DNA of 64,000 nt from a virus: positions 1 through 64,000 of the IMG/VR virus record IMGVR_UViG_3300048908_000307; one strand, 5' to 3'. How positions within the stretch are numbered: the first letter of the stretch is position 1; each line of letters begins with the position of its first letter. The position numbers were made by a program, and so were the translations under genes. This document shows, piece after piece, positions 40,604-48,801 of the stretch. Below the pieces are notes generated by a model. It was not told the DNA's origin. It did not search any database and saw only the letters and a list, made by a program, of their open reading frames with translations.

Positions 40604-41368
40604 CTAGCTGCGAAGCGCGCGATTCGCGAGTTGGTCGACCCAGGACTTGGGTTCGGCCTTCGGCGCGGGCTTGTCGGCTGCGTCCACCTTAGCTGCCGGT
40701 ACACCATTCTGGCCAGAACCACCAGCCCCACCGGACGTTCCGGCAGAGTTGCGGGTGCGCTTGAACAACTCGGGGAAGTCCGCCTTCACCTGGTCGATCT
40801 GCTCGGCGAGGCCGGTGATCTCCCCGTCGTCGTCGATGTCGACCTCGTCGAGGTCGACGAGCTTCATCAGCGAGCCGAGGCGGGTGCCGTTCCATCCGGC
40901 CTCCGAGAGTGCCGCGTTGACGCCGGTGACGAGGGACTTTGTCTTCCGCATCCCCCGCAGCTCGGCCTCGGCGGCGGCCTTCTCGACCTGGCGGCGGATC
41001 TCTGCCTGTGACGGCCCGCGCGGCTCGTCCTTCGCCACGGCCGGCTCGTCGGGCTCCGGTTCGGGGTCCGGGTTGAGCTTGTTGCCGGTCTTGGGGTCGA
41101 TGCCGTGCTGCCGCAGGTACTTGCGGCGGGCGGCGGCTTCGGCGTCGGCCTTCTTCTTCGCTTCGACGAGCCGCTCGTACTCGTCGCGGCTGGGCGGCGT
41201 CCAGTCGTCCTCCGGCTCGTCGGCCGGTTCGTCGTCGGGCTCCGGCTCAGCCGCCAGAGGCTCCCCGCCGTCGGCGTAGAAGACGGGCGAGAACGGGCCG
41301 CTGCCGTACCAGGCGGGGCGTGCCCAGCCGGTGTGGATGCGGGAGCGGGCGAGGGTCTTGGGTGCCAT
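40604..41368 (-). CDS. Scaffolding protein
   Basis: The 254-aa product is acidic, Pro- and Glu-rich at its N-terminal third (EPEPDDEPADEPEDD), then strongly helical (EYERLVEAKKKADAEAAARRKYLRQHGID; RRQVEKAAAEAELRGM), ending Gly/Ala/Lys-rich. This and its place just before the capsid gene mark a scaffold. GGAGG lies 5 nt before the ATG at 41368. Confidence 0.85.
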   Translation of the reverse strand: MAPKTLARSRIHTGWARPAWYGSGPFSPVFYADGGEPLAAEPEPDDEPADEPEDDWTPPSRDEYERLVEAKKKADAEAAARRKYLRQHGIDPKTGNKLNPDPEPEPDEPAVAKDEPRGPSQAEIRRQVEKAAAEAELRGMRKTKSLVTGVNAALSEAGWNGTRLGSLMKLVDLDEVDIDDDGEITGLAEQIDQVKADFPELFKRTRNSAGTSGGAGGSGQNGVPAAKVDAADKPAPKAEPKSWVDQLANRALRS

Positions 41369-41388
41369 CTGGTCCTCCATGGTTGTGC

Positions 41389-42396
41389 TCAGAAATGGCC
41401 TGCGGCGACAGCCGATTGGGCGTGCCGTCGAAGCCGGTCAGGGATGCTGCTGCGCCGCGCCAGCAGGTAGCGGGCTGCCCGGATGCGGGCAGCGTTCGAT
41501 TCGGACGGGCGTCTGCGGCCCATCGCGACGCTGCGCAGCGCCTGCGCCCGCAGCAGATCCGGCAGGGCGGTGCGGCCGTGCGTCCACTCGTCCAGCCACG
41601 GGACCAGTCGGCAGCGGCAGTTCGGGTGCAGCGGCGGCCCTTCGATCGCGGCCCGCCGCGTTGTGCGTGATGCCGGGTCCATGGAAAGTCCGCCAGGAAA
41701 CTGGCCGTCGCGGTCGGTCAGCTGCCCGGAGTAGGCGAGGCAGCGGACGCACGCATCCGGTTCGCTCACCCACAGCCCGCGCGCCCCGAGTACCGCGGTG
41801 GCCTGCGCGGCACCGTCGTTGACGGCCCGGTGCACGGACCAGGCCACCGCCGAGCGCACTATCGACACCGCCCTGCGGGCCGCGCCCAGCGCCGTCACCA
41901 CACCCCGCCAGCCGGTCACAGACACCATGTGCGGGGACAGCAGACGGCCCGCGAGGCGCAGCTGCTCCCCCACGGTCCCGGCCAGCGCGCGGGCGGCATC
42001 CAGGGCGTCACGGGACACGTCGACACCCGGTACGCCTTGGCGGCGGCCGGATGCGCGGTGTGCGAAGGCGGTGGCGTGTCGGGCACCCAGCCGTGCCGCA
42101 TCGGGCAGCGCCCGCTCAATCACCCTGCCGGCCCGGCGGCCGAGGCCGCCAGTCGCCCGGTCCGTGTCGGCCCGCACCTGCGCCAGATAGGCGGCCAGCT
42201 CTACGCCCGCCCCGGCTGCGGTGAGCGATCCGAACGTGGCGATCCATGCGGCGAGGGCGGCGGTCAGGGCTGCGGCGAGGGCGGCGTCGGTTCCTGCGTC
42301 GGCTTCGGTGGCGGTGGCGTCCTCGAGCCGGGCCGCCTCGTCTGCCTGCTGCTGTTGGGTGAGGTCGGCGAGCTGCTGGGCGGTGGCGGGGCTCAA
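41389..42396 (-). CDS. MuF-like head morphogenesis protein
   Basis: The 335-aa protein has the MuF C-terminal signature (PDACVRCLAYSGQL, GPPLHPNCRCRLVPW) after a long Ala-rich helical N-terminal part. MuF proteins are minor capsid proteins linked to the portal. The start codon is TTG, forming TTGA with the portal stop and preceded by GGAGGTGA, an uncommon but well supported start. Confidence 0.85.
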   Translation of the reverse strand: MSPATAQQLADLTQQQQADEAARLEDATATEADAGTDAALAAALTAALAAWIATFGSLTAAGAGVELAAYLAQVRADTDRATGGLGRRAGRVIERALPDAARLGARHATAFAHRASGRRQGVPGVDVSRDALDAARALAGTVGEQLRLAGRLLSPHMVSVTGWRGVVTALGAARRAVSIVRSAVAWSVHRAVNDGAAQATAVLGARGLWVSEPDACVRCLAYSGQLTDRDGQFPGGLSMDPASRTTRRAAIEGPPLHPNCRCRLVPWLDEWTHGRTALPDLLRAQALRSVAMGRRRPSESNAARIRAARYLLARRSSIPDRLRRHAQSAVAAGHF

Positions 42397-43910
42397 TCGG
42401 TCACCTCCGGTACGTTCATCTGGGTGGCCGCGCCGACGACGACGTCGAGGAGTACGGCGACCTGCTCCTGGGAGATGGAGCCGAGCTGTACGGCGGTGCC
42501 GAGGGATTGCACGGCGGTGCCGAGGGAGCCGAGGAGCTCGATGCGGCGCTGGAGTTCACCGTCGTCGTCGAGGTCGGCGAGCCACGCGTCGACCTGGGCG
42601 GGGTCGTATCCGGCTTCGACGAGGGCTTGTTCGCGCGGCACACCGGCTGTGATCTTTGCGGCGACGGTGGCCCAGCCCTCGGCGTCGGACACGGTTTCGG
42701 CGGCAGCCCACTGGATGTCGACGGTGACGTCCTCGTAGCCGAGGAGACGGAGCGCGAACTGCCATGCCGCCTTCCATGTGCCGCCGAACGACCGCTGCCT
42801 GGCCTGCACCTTTTCTGTGAGCGGGCCGTTGGCCTCACGCCTCGACTTGCCTGAGATCTGCTCACCGGTGGCGTCGAAAATGTGCATGGGCGTGTCCGTG
42901 ACCTGCGCCATCGCTTTGACGTACCGGTCGATGGGCTTGAGGTACACGTCCGGGTCGGCGGCCTGGAACTGGCCGACGCCCTTCAGTCCTTGCAGGAGCC
43001 AGACTTCGCCGGGGTCGTTGCGGAGCTGGCTGGCGTTGAGGGGGGATTCGGGGTCGCCGCCCGCATCTTCCGGGAACTCGGGGTCCCAGTCGGACTGGGT
43101 TCCGGCCTGGTCGACGGCCGGGTCGATCAGGCCGTAGCGCTGCGGCAGGGACTGGAAGTCGACAGTCGCCGCGTGCGACATGACCAGCTTGTTGATCAAC
43201 GCCTGTGGCCCGTAAGCGGCATAGTGCTCAGGACGGCCGTAGGGGCGGGACGTCCGGAAATGAAAGAAGGGCACCTCGCCCCACGGGTTCGGCAGCACGG
43301 GCTGCTGCTCGTCTCCGCTGTACGGCAGCCACTTGTTCTGCCTGCCCGACCACTTGCCCTGCCAGTACCAGCGTTCGATGCGGTCCGGGTAGTACAGGTC
43401 CGCGCGGATCGTCTGGTCCTTCGCCGTGCCGGTCGTCCACGACTTGATCGCGAACGCCTTCCGTAGCGGGTTCTCCGCGTCGTAGATGATCCGCACGACG
43501 GACGCCGAGTTGACGAACATGTCGACACTGCTGGGTTCGCCGTCCTCGCCGACGTCGGGCCACACCATCAGATAGGCGTCGCCCTGCGAGCACGCCCGCG
43601 CGTGGAGACCGGGCCCTTCTTCCTCGAGCTCGTTGCGCTCGATCAGGTCCGTGATCTCGGCGTCGGTGTCCGGGTTCCCTGTGGTGATCGACGAAATGTG
43701 CAGGCGGTGCACCACCGCATCCACCGGGATCCGGGCGAAGTTGACATCGTCCAGCTCGCCCAGGTTGGACTTGGCGAGCATGCGGGCAACCTTGTCCGAC
43801 GCGAAGATCTCCTCCGCTTCGCCCTCGTAGTAGGCGTTGGCCCGCGCATACCCGGGCCGCGCCTCACACAGCTCGTGATAGGCGGCGACCAGATCGGGAG
43901 TACCAGCCAT
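42393..43910 (-). CDS. Portal protein (SPP1 gp6-like)
   Basis: The 505-aa product has portal features: RANAYYEGEAEEIFAS at the N-terminus, ARIPVDAVVHRLHI, the GEVPFFHFRTSRPYGRPE region, LINKLVMSHAATVDF and the stem/crown segment TDTPMHIFDATGEQISGKSRREANGPL. It lies between terminase and MuF. It forms the dodecameric channel for DNA. Confidence 0.9.
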   Translation of the reverse strand: MAGTPDLVAAYHELCEARPGYARANAYYEGEAEEIFASDKVARMLAKSNLGELDDVNFARIPVDAVVHRLHISSITTGNPDTDAEITDLIERNELEEEGPGLHARACSQGDAYLMVWPDVGEDGEPSSVDMFVNSASVVRIIYDAENPLRKAFAIKSWTTGTAKDQTIRADLYYPDRIERWYWQGKWSGRQNKWLPYSGDEQQPVLPNPWGEVPFFHFRTSRPYGRPEHYAAYGPQALINKLVMSHAATVDFQSLPQRYGLIDPAVDQAGTQSDWDPEFPEDAGGDPESPLNASQLRNDPGEVWLLQGLKGVGQFQAADPDVYLKPIDRYVKAMAQVTDTPMHIFDATGEQISGKSRREANGPLTEKVQARQRSFGGTWKAAWQFALRLLGYEDVTVDIQWAAAETVSDAEGWATVAAKITAGVPREQALVEAGYDPAQVDAWLADLDDDGELQRRIELLGSLGTAVQSLGTAVQLGSISQEQVAVLLDVVVGAATQMNVPEVTD

Positions 43911-43917
43911 CAGAAGC

Positions 43918-45498
43918 TCACCTCGGGCTCACAGAGCGGACCGCAGCCCGCGGCTTGGACGGGGGCTTCAGGAAACGCAGGACGGCGTTGCCGACCGTGT
44001 CGACGAGGTCGTCGTTGGGGGCCTTCGGGAAGGCGACCATCTGCTCTTCGAGGGCGGGCAGCGGCTCGGCGTGCATGACCCGGGTGGGGATCAGCTGGTA
44101 CAGGTTCAGGAGACGCTCGGCGCGGGTCTCTTTCTTCTCGCTGTTGGAGAAGGTGACGACCTTGACGGGCAGGTCGTGGAACACCTCGTGCCACAAGTCC
44201 CCGCCCTGGTTCGACTCAACGAGGATCGCCCCGACCTCGGGGAAGCTCTCCAGGATCTGCAGGACGCGGGCGCGCAGCGGCTTGCCCTTCAACTTCACGG
44301 CCTGCGCGAACTTCACCAGGCAGCGGGCCGGGTGGGCGGGGCCGGCGGGCGACCAGCTGACGACGGACAGGCCGGTGAAGTCGCTGGTCTTCTTGGTGGT
44401 GACGGCGCCGTCGACGGACAGGTATGTGCGGGCGGTCGGGAAGGTGCCGTAGGTGAAGTCGCCCTCTGACCAGTAGGCGCCGTCGGCGGCCATCGGGTCG
44501 TTGAGGTAGTTCTTGCGGTAGCTGCGCGTGTGCTCGATCTTCTTCAGGAAGGAGAGCGGCCACTTCGACGGCCACATCGACCGCTCGCGGCCGTAGTCGT
44601 CGCGGACGATCGGCAGGTGGTGGTGGACGCGGAACTGCTGCTCCCCCACCCACGCGTTCGACTCGTCACGCTCCCCCTTGCCCCACTTCACCAGCTGGTG
44701 CGTGACGCTCCCCGGCAGCGTTACCGTCCCGGACAAGATCGCTCGTGCGTAGATATTGAGGGGCAGGATCGCGTCCGTAATGGTCTTGAGTCGCTTGCCC
44801 GCCTGGTAGACCGAGTACTGCGCCTCATCTGGCTCAACATCATCTAGCAGCAGAAGGTCGGGGCGCTGCGATCCGACCTTCATGCCAAGGCTGGATGCGT
44901 CGATACCCTTCGCCGCGAACACGAACCCATTGGCGCGGATCACCATGTGCTTGGCGTCCGACTCGGAGGCGCCCGACGGACGCCGGCCGGCGGTGCACAG
45001 GTCGGGGAAGTCGCGGCGCAGAGCGGTGTTCTGGTCGACTTCCTTCCGGAACGTGCCGAGGTGCATCTCGGCCTGCGGACCGGAATCTGCGAACACCGCG
45101 GCGAACTTCACGTGCCCGTGCGCAGCGGCCCAGAGCGGCAGGATGAACAGCATCCACGTGCTCTTGCCGGTGTCGCGGGGCGCGAGGAACGCGTCGCGCT
45201 GCTCCATCGGCCCGGCGGGCGGGATAGCCCACTGGCGGGCGAGGCGCACCCATTCGAGGTGGGCGTCGGCGAAGGTGATGCTGCCGTCGGGGGCGCGAAG
45301 GTGGTGCAGGCAGTAGAGGACGGCGAAGAGCAGGGGGTCGAGGCGGGTGGCTTCGATACGCGCGTCGCGGTAGTCGGGGCTGCCGTCGAGGAGGCGCGCG
45401 TCGATGCCGGCGACCCAGGCGCCGAAGTCGAACGTGTCGGCGTTCGCTGCGTCGCCATACGGGTCGGTGATGCGCGCCTGGTTGACGGCGGTGGTCAC
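43918..45498 (-). CDS. terL: Terminase large subunit
   Basis: The 526-aa protein has a Walker A-like APRDTGKST (residues about 106-114), a Walker B LLLLDDVE (about 215-222) and a nuclease domain with acidic residues in SVDGA, ILVESNQGGD and NDDLVDTVGNAV. It is the packaging motor and cutting enzyme. The GTG at 45498 forms GTGA with the small-subunit stop. Readings further upstream run through the small-subunit gene in another frame. Confidence 0.93.
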   Translation of the reverse strand: MTTAVNQARITDPYGDAANADTFDFGAWVAGIDARLLDGSPDYRDARIEATRLDPLLFAVLYCLHHLRAPDGSITFADAHLEWVRLARQWAIPPAGPMEQRDAFLAPRDTGKSTWMLFILPLWAAAHGHVKFAAVFADSGPQAEMHLGTFRKEVDQNTALRRDFPDLCTAGRRPSGASESDAKHMVIRANGFVFAAKGIDASSLGMKVGSQRPDLLLLDDVEPDEAQYSVYQAGKRLKTITDAILPLNIYARAILSGTVTLPGSVTHQLVKWGKGERDESNAWVGEQQFRVHHHLPIVRDDYGRERSMWPSKWPLSFLKKIEHTRSYRKNYLNDPMAADGAYWSEGDFTYGTFPTARTYLSVDGAVTTKKTSDFTGLSVVSWSPAGPAHPARCLVKFAQAVKLKGKPLRARVLQILESFPEVGAILVESNQGGDLWHEVFHDLPVKVVTFSNSEKKETRAERLLNLYQLIPTRVMHAEPLPALEEQMVAFPKAPNDDLVDTVGNAVLRFLKPPSKPRAAVRSVSPR

Positions 45499-46100
45499 TC
45501 GCCCTGCCCTCGCTTCGCGCGCAGCCTGTCGGCGACGTTGGCGTTCTTGGCCCGCATCTCGGCGACCATTTCCTGCAGTTCGATGTCCTGCTGGGTGGTT
45601 TCGGTGACGGTCGCGTCGACCTTGGTAGGCGCGTCGAGGCCGAGGAGTTTGCGCTGTTCGGCGTTGTTCTTGCGGCGGGCGTCTTCGATCCTGACGAGGC
45701 GGTCGATCGCCTGGAGGACGGGTCCGTCGTCTTGGAGGGGTTCGCCGTCGATGGCGATGACGCGGCCGTTGTTGACGGTGATGTGGTGCCGGTCGAGTAC
45801 CTGCTTGGCGCGGGCTTCGAGTTCGCCGAGGCGGACCAGCTCGCCTTCGAGGCGTTCGAGGTGGAGGGCCCGGTAGGCGTCGATCTTCGGGTCGACTCGG
45901 CGTGCGAGCTCTTCGCGCAGGAGGTCGCGGGCGGTGGTCCACGGGATGCGGTCGCCGCGAGTGGGTCCGTCGGGGGCGGCGGTGATCGCTTCGATGGCGC
46001 GGAAGCTGTGGCCGTCGAGCTTCAACTGGAAGACGATCGCGGCCTTCTCGGCTTGCTCGGCCGGGTTCTTCCGGTTGTACGGTGCGGGTCCGCCAGCCAT
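45495..46100 (-). CDS. terS: Terminase small subunit
   Basis: The 201-aa protein has an HTH-like N-terminal part (AAIVFQLKLDGHSFRAIEAITAA... IPWTTARDLLREELARRV), a long helix (LHLERLEGELVRLGELEARAKQVLDRHHI) and a helical C-terminus. It is directly upstream of and overlaps the large-subunit gene. It should recognise the packaging site. Confidence 0.85.
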   Translation of the reverse strand: MAGGPAPYNRKNPAEQAEKAAIVFQLKLDGHSFRAIEAITAAPDGPTRGDRIPWTTARDLLREELARRVDPKIDAYRALHLERLEGELVRLGELEARAKQVLDRHHITVNNGRVIAIDGEPLQDDGPVLQAIDRLVRIEDARRKNNAEQRKLLGLDAPTKVDATVTETTQQDIELQEMVAEMRAKNANVADRLRAKRGQGE

Positions 46101-46244
46101 CGTCCGCCCTCCTCAGGCTCTGGATTGGAGTCAGAATCCAATCCGCACCTTCGAATCGTAGGACATTGGCGCGGAATAGTCGCCACTTCCCTACCGCAAC
46201 CCGTGTTGCGGGGGCACCATTGAAGGTAGGCGAGAGGAGCAGGG
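46101..46244. promoter_or_regulatory. Inverted repeats upstream of terS (promoter or cos/pac)
   Basis: Two clean inverted repeats lie here: GGATTGGA/TCCAATCC (46122-46129 and 46137-46144) and CCGCAAC/GTTGCGG (46194-46200 and 46205-46211). The gap precedes the whole virion operon and the divergent gene at 46245. It could hold the late promoter or the packaging recognition site. Confidence 0.45.
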
Positions 46245-46433
46245 ATGGTCTCCGACAGAGGCGGACGCGCCGGCTTCGTGTACCGATCCCGCCAGTCCGT
46301 GTACCGCGCGCTGCGTCGGCAGGGCGCCAGCAAGTCCAAGGCGGCGCGCATCAGCAACGCCGGCCGGACGTTCCCGCAGCGCAGCGCCATGGCGCGTAAG
46401 GCCAGCAGGACCCGACGTCGTCACGGCCGTTAG
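46245..46433 (+). CDS. Small basic protein, 62 aa
   Basis: The product is strongly basic (VYRSRQSVYRALRRQGASKSKAARISNAG...SAMARKASRTRRRHGR). The SKSKAARISNAG core is common in small actinophage and Streptomyces proteins that may bind nucleic acid. GAGAGGAG precedes the ATG. It is divergent from terS. Confidence 0.65.
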   Translation: MVSDRGGRAGFVYRSRQSVYRALRRQGASKSKAARISNAGRTFPQRSAMARKASRTRRRHGR

Positions 46434-46517
46434 CCGATCGGGGGACATTCCGCCGACATCTCCCCAAGTCGCCGGTGCGGCCCTACAGTCGGCTCACTGC
46501 GACAAGAGGGGGCTGTG

Positions 46518-46721
46518 ATGGCTGGGGGATGTCGGGACTGCAACACGTGCACGAAGCCGGGCTTTGCGCGTGCGGGTCAGAACCTGGGTGCCGGATTCGC
46601 GCACCTGATGACAGCGGGGATTAGCTGGGTGATCAAGCGGGGTGCGATGTCGCACTGCCCGCAGTGCAAGCACCTGCGGTCGAACCACCGCACCCGACGC
46701 GACGGCTCGTACATCGACTGA
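46518..46721 (+). CDS. Cys-pair small protein, 67 aa
   Basis: The protein has CRDCNTCTKPG near the start and CPQCKHLRSNH near the end, flanking a hydrophobic middle (LMTAGISWVIKRG). It matches a recurring Streptomyces small-protein type of unknown function. GAGGGGG precedes the ATG, and a terminator follows within 10 nt. Confidence 0.62.
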   Translation: MAGGCRDCNTCTKPGFARAGQNLGAGFAHLMTAGISWVIKRGAMSHCPQCKHLRSNHRTRRDGSYID

Positions 46722-46731
46722 CGGCACGTCG

Positions 46732-46766
46732 AAGGGCCCGCTCCTGACGGTGGGAGCGGGCCCTTT
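46732..46766. terminator. Strong bidirectional terminator
   Basis: AAGGGCCCGCTCC pairs with GGGAGCGGGCCCTT and is followed by T. It lies between convergent genes. Confidence 0.82.
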
Positions 46767-46777
46767 CGGCGTTGCGT

Positions 46778-46975
46778 TCAGCAGTAGTAGTGGTCGGACG
46801 GGTCGTCGTAGTCGCCGTCCCAGTCGCGGTCGACCCAGTAATCGCGGTCGGCGCGCCCGGCGGCGGTCGGCGTCTCATCCCAGTCCCGGCGGGGTTCGGT
46901 GAGCGGCTCCGGCACGTCGACGGCCGGGGCAGGCTCGGACGGGGCCGGGACGGTGGATGGCGGGGGGGCGATCAC
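46778..46975 (-). CDS. Acidic Pro-rich small protein, 65 aa
   Basis: The GTG start overlaps the previous stop. The product has a Pro/Ala-rich first half and an acidic aromatic end (RDYWVDRDWDGDYDDPSDHYYC). It is probably disordered; function unknown. Confidence 0.5.
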   Translation of the reverse strand: MIAPPPSTVPAPSEPAPAVDVPEPLTEPRRDWDETPTAAGRADRDYWVDRDWDGDYDDPSDHYYC

Positions 46976-47331
46976 TGCGGGGCTCCGTCGTACCAGTCGG
47001 CGGGCAGCTCGCACAGGTGCCAGTCGGCGGGCAGCGGGGCGAGGGGTTCGACGTCGGCGGAGCAGGGGGCGGCCCAGGTGCGCCGCCAGCTGCGCGCATG
47101 CCGGACACGCTCACCGGCGAGGGGGTTCCAGCAGTAGATCTCGATGGTCGAGATGCGGGTGAAAGAGCGCGGATGCCCGAACTCGTCGGTAAACGCTACG
47201 GGGCTACCTGCCTCCGCCGTCGCCAGGTAGGAGTGGGCCATCTTGTAGGCCTCGCCGGCGGTGGCGTAGCGGCCGATCCGGGCGGAGTTGACGTCCACGA
47301 TGAACGGCAGGGTCTCGTCGAGGTTTGGCAC
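46972..47331 (-). CDS. Hypothetical protein, 119 aa
   Basis: The product (MPNLDETLPFIVDVNSARIGRYATAGEAYKMAHSYLA...) is a small alpha-beta protein with an Ala/Trp-rich C-terminal part. It lies in a minus-strand run of four genes. No family is recognised. Confidence 0.58.
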   Translation of the reverse strand: MPNLDETLPFIVDVNSARIGRYATAGEAYKMAHSYLATAEAGSPVAFTDEFGHPRSFTRISTIEIYCWNPLAGERVRHARSWRRTWAAPCSADVEPLAPLPADWHLCELPADWYDGAPQ

Positions 47332-47341
47332 GGCGGGCTCC

Positions 47342-47473
47342 TTACGGGGTGGTGACGGTGACGGCGGGCTGCGGGGTTTGGTAGTGCACGTCGTGCGGGG
47401 CGAGGACGCACCACGCGAACAGCAGCGACAGGAGCGACATCAGCAGGCACAGGCCAGACGTCTGGGGTTTCAT
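47342..47473 (-). CDS. 43-aa membrane microprotein
   Basis: The ORF encodes MKPQTSGLCLLMSLLSLLFA followed by WCVLAP and a short polar tail (HYQTPQPAVTVTTP), a single signal-anchor helix. It fits tightly between neighbours 10 nt away on each side. It was found by reading the gap on the minus strand. Confidence 0.5.
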   Translation of the reverse strand: MKPQTSGLCLLMSLLSLLFAWCVLAPHDVHYQTPQPAVTVTTP

Positions 47474-47482
47474 CGCGGCTCC

Positions 47483-47836
47483 TTACGCGGCGAGGCTGAG
47501 GATGTGGGCGGCAATGCGGTGCTTGCAGGGGTGGAGACCCTTGATCCCTGCCGGACACGAGCAGGCGGTGCGGTGGGCCTTGTAGGTGCGCTCGCCGTCG
47601 GAGGAGGGAGCGAGGTAGATGCCGCTACGGAGGGGGATGAGGGCGCCCTGCTCAATGAGCTCTTCGGCCTTGGCGATCTGGTGGGGCTTGTAGATGGCGA
47701 TGATCTCGGCCTTGGCGGCGGCCCTGACCTTGCGGGTGCAGGTCGGGCCGTAGCCCGTCGCGACCGACTTGGCGGACCGGAGGGCGCGACCGCAGCGGAG
47801 GCAGTTCGAGTGCTGGTGGGTGGCGGTGGCGTTCAT
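47483..47836 (-). CDS. DUF6011/SWIM-like zinc protein
   Basis: The 117-aa protein has an N-terminal zinc ribbon (CLRCGRALRSAKSVATGYGPTC, DUF6011-like) and a C-terminal SWIM-like motif (CSCPAGIKGLHPCKH). Both are zinc-binding, probably for nucleic acid or protein contacts. GGGGGA lies before the ATG. The family is common in Streptomyces and their phages. Confidence 0.7.
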   Translation of the reverse strand: MNATATHQHSNCLRCGRALRSAKSVATGYGPTCTRKVRAAAKAEIIAIYKPHQIAKAEELIEQGALIPLRSGIYLAPSSDGERTYKAHRTACSCPAGIKGLHPCKHRIAAHILSLAA

Positions 47837-47878
47837 CGGGTCCCCCTTGGTGCTTGCCGGGGAGGTTCCCCCGACTTC

Positions 47879-47995
47879 CTTACGAACCTTACAGTTCAAT
47901 CCGAGAGGTTCGCAAGGTTCTTGCAGACCTTACAGATAAGGATCTTCGTAAGGTTGCCGCCTAGCATTCCTTACAGACCTGACGCGTCTTACACT
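47879..47995. promoter_or_regulatory. KTTCGYAAG repeats and leaderless promoter
   Basis: Upstream of the Phd-like gene are three copies of KTTCGYAAG: CTTACGAAC (47879-47887, reverse), GTTCGCAAG (47908-47916) and CTTCGTAAG (47944-47952), plus repeated CCTTACAG words. TACACT (47990-47995) lies 6 nt before the ATG. The GAGAGGTTCGCAAG form (47903-47916) recurs exactly at 58530-58543. Confidence 0.65.
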
Positions 47996-48001
47996 CCTCA
48001 C

Positions 48002-48229
48002 ATGAAGAAGCCGCAGAGCGTCCCCGTCGAGCAAGCACGTAAGGAGTTCGCCGACCTCCTGGACGGCAGCCAGCACAAAGGCGAGTTCGCCGAAATCACG
48101 CGCAGAGGGAAGCGCTCCGGCGTCCTCGTACCGCCCGACTGGTATGACGCCGCCATTGCCGCCATCAGCGAAAACCGAGAGCTGAAGCGCCAACTGGCCG
48201 AGGTGCAGGCTGGCGAGGAGTCCACATGA
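48002..48229 (+). CDS. Phd/YefM-like antitoxin-type protein
   Basis: The 75-aa product begins KPQSVPVEQARKEFADLLDG and contains FAEITRRGKRSGVLVPPDWYDA, the pattern of Phd/YefM antitoxins that bind DNA and neutralise a toxin. The partner gene overlaps by ATGA but does not resemble Doc, YoeB or PIN toxins. Repeated sites upstream imply autoregulation. It could be an orphan regulator. Confidence 0.75.
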   Translation: MKKPQSVPVEQARKEFADLLDGSQHKGEFAEITRRGKRSGVLVPPDWYDAAIAAISENRELKRQLAEVQAGEEST

Positions 48230-48546
48230 CGGAAGCGGTTCCAGCTCCCGGCACGACCCGCTACCTCTGCCCGCTCGAATGCGGCTGGCACCACGACGTC
48301 CCACCGCCCAGCGTCGACCGTGCCATCGAACTCGGCGCGACCGCCGACCCGGCTGCCCGGGACATTCACGAGGCGATCAGCTCGGTCGCGACCCGGGCCA
48401 GCTTCGCCGAGGCCGAGCGGACGGAGACCGCGTTGCGGGAGCATCTGGCCACGCACACCACGGAGCAGTTCGTGCGGACCATCCAGAGTTTGCGTGCGAA
48501 GGTGGCCCAACTACAGGCCGCAATGCCCGAGGCCGCCACCGAGTAG
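48226..48546 (+). CDS. Partner of Phd-like protein, unknown
   Basis: The 106-aa protein has an N-terminal CPLECGWHHDV motif that may bind zinc and a helical C-terminal two thirds (ASFAEAERTETALREHLATH... VRTIQSLRAKVAQLQ). It is translationally coupled to the Phd-like gene. In the toxin position it lacks recognised toxin motifs; it may be a co-regulator. Confidence 0.6.
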   Translation: MTEAVPAPGTTRYLCPLECGWHHDVPPPSVDRAIELGATADPAARDIHEAISSVATRASFAEAERTETALREHLATHTTEQFVRTIQSLRAKVAQLQAAMPEAATE

Positions 48547-48600
48547 CCCGCTTCCCGCATTCCGCCCCGTCTCCCCCACCGCCCCGGGCACACTGCGATT

Positions 48601-48801
48601 ATGGCGATCCGGGTGGGCGTACAGGCGGACAGCGAGGACGAATGCGCGGAAGGACTCGCGCAGCTGGTCGACGCCGGGTTCGTGCCCGTGATGCTGCCCC
48701 GGCTGCTGACCGACAACCGGTGGATGGCGCGCGCCGTCCCCGCCCGCACGACAAAGGCCCCGACCGCCGAGGATGGCGGCCGGGGCCCTTCTGCTGGCTG
48801 A
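48601..48801 (+). CDS. Small hypothetical protein, 66 aa
   Basis: The product starts MAIRVGVQADSEDECAEGLAQLVDAGFVPVML, a plausible alpha-beta core. CACACT lies 6 nt before the ATG, suggesting a leaderless mRNA. A terminator hairpin falls inside the last 50 nt of the frame. Confidence 0.45.
   Translation: MAIRVGVQADSEDECAEGLAQLVDAGFVPVMLPRLLTDNRWMARAVPARTTKAPTAEDGGRGPSAG
48753..48790. terminator. Bidirectional terminator
   Basis: AAAGGCCCCGACCGCC pairs with GGCGGCCGGGGCCCTT around a GAGGAT loop. It ends the leftward transfer operon as well as the rightward small gene. Confidence 0.75.

Noticed and set aside
39019-40692. 557-aa plus-strand open frame opposite the capsid gene
   Set aside because: It is a GC-bias shadow: low-complexity Gly/Val/Arg/Asp composition, no RBS and no family pattern, while the opposite strand encodes a clear capsid protein.
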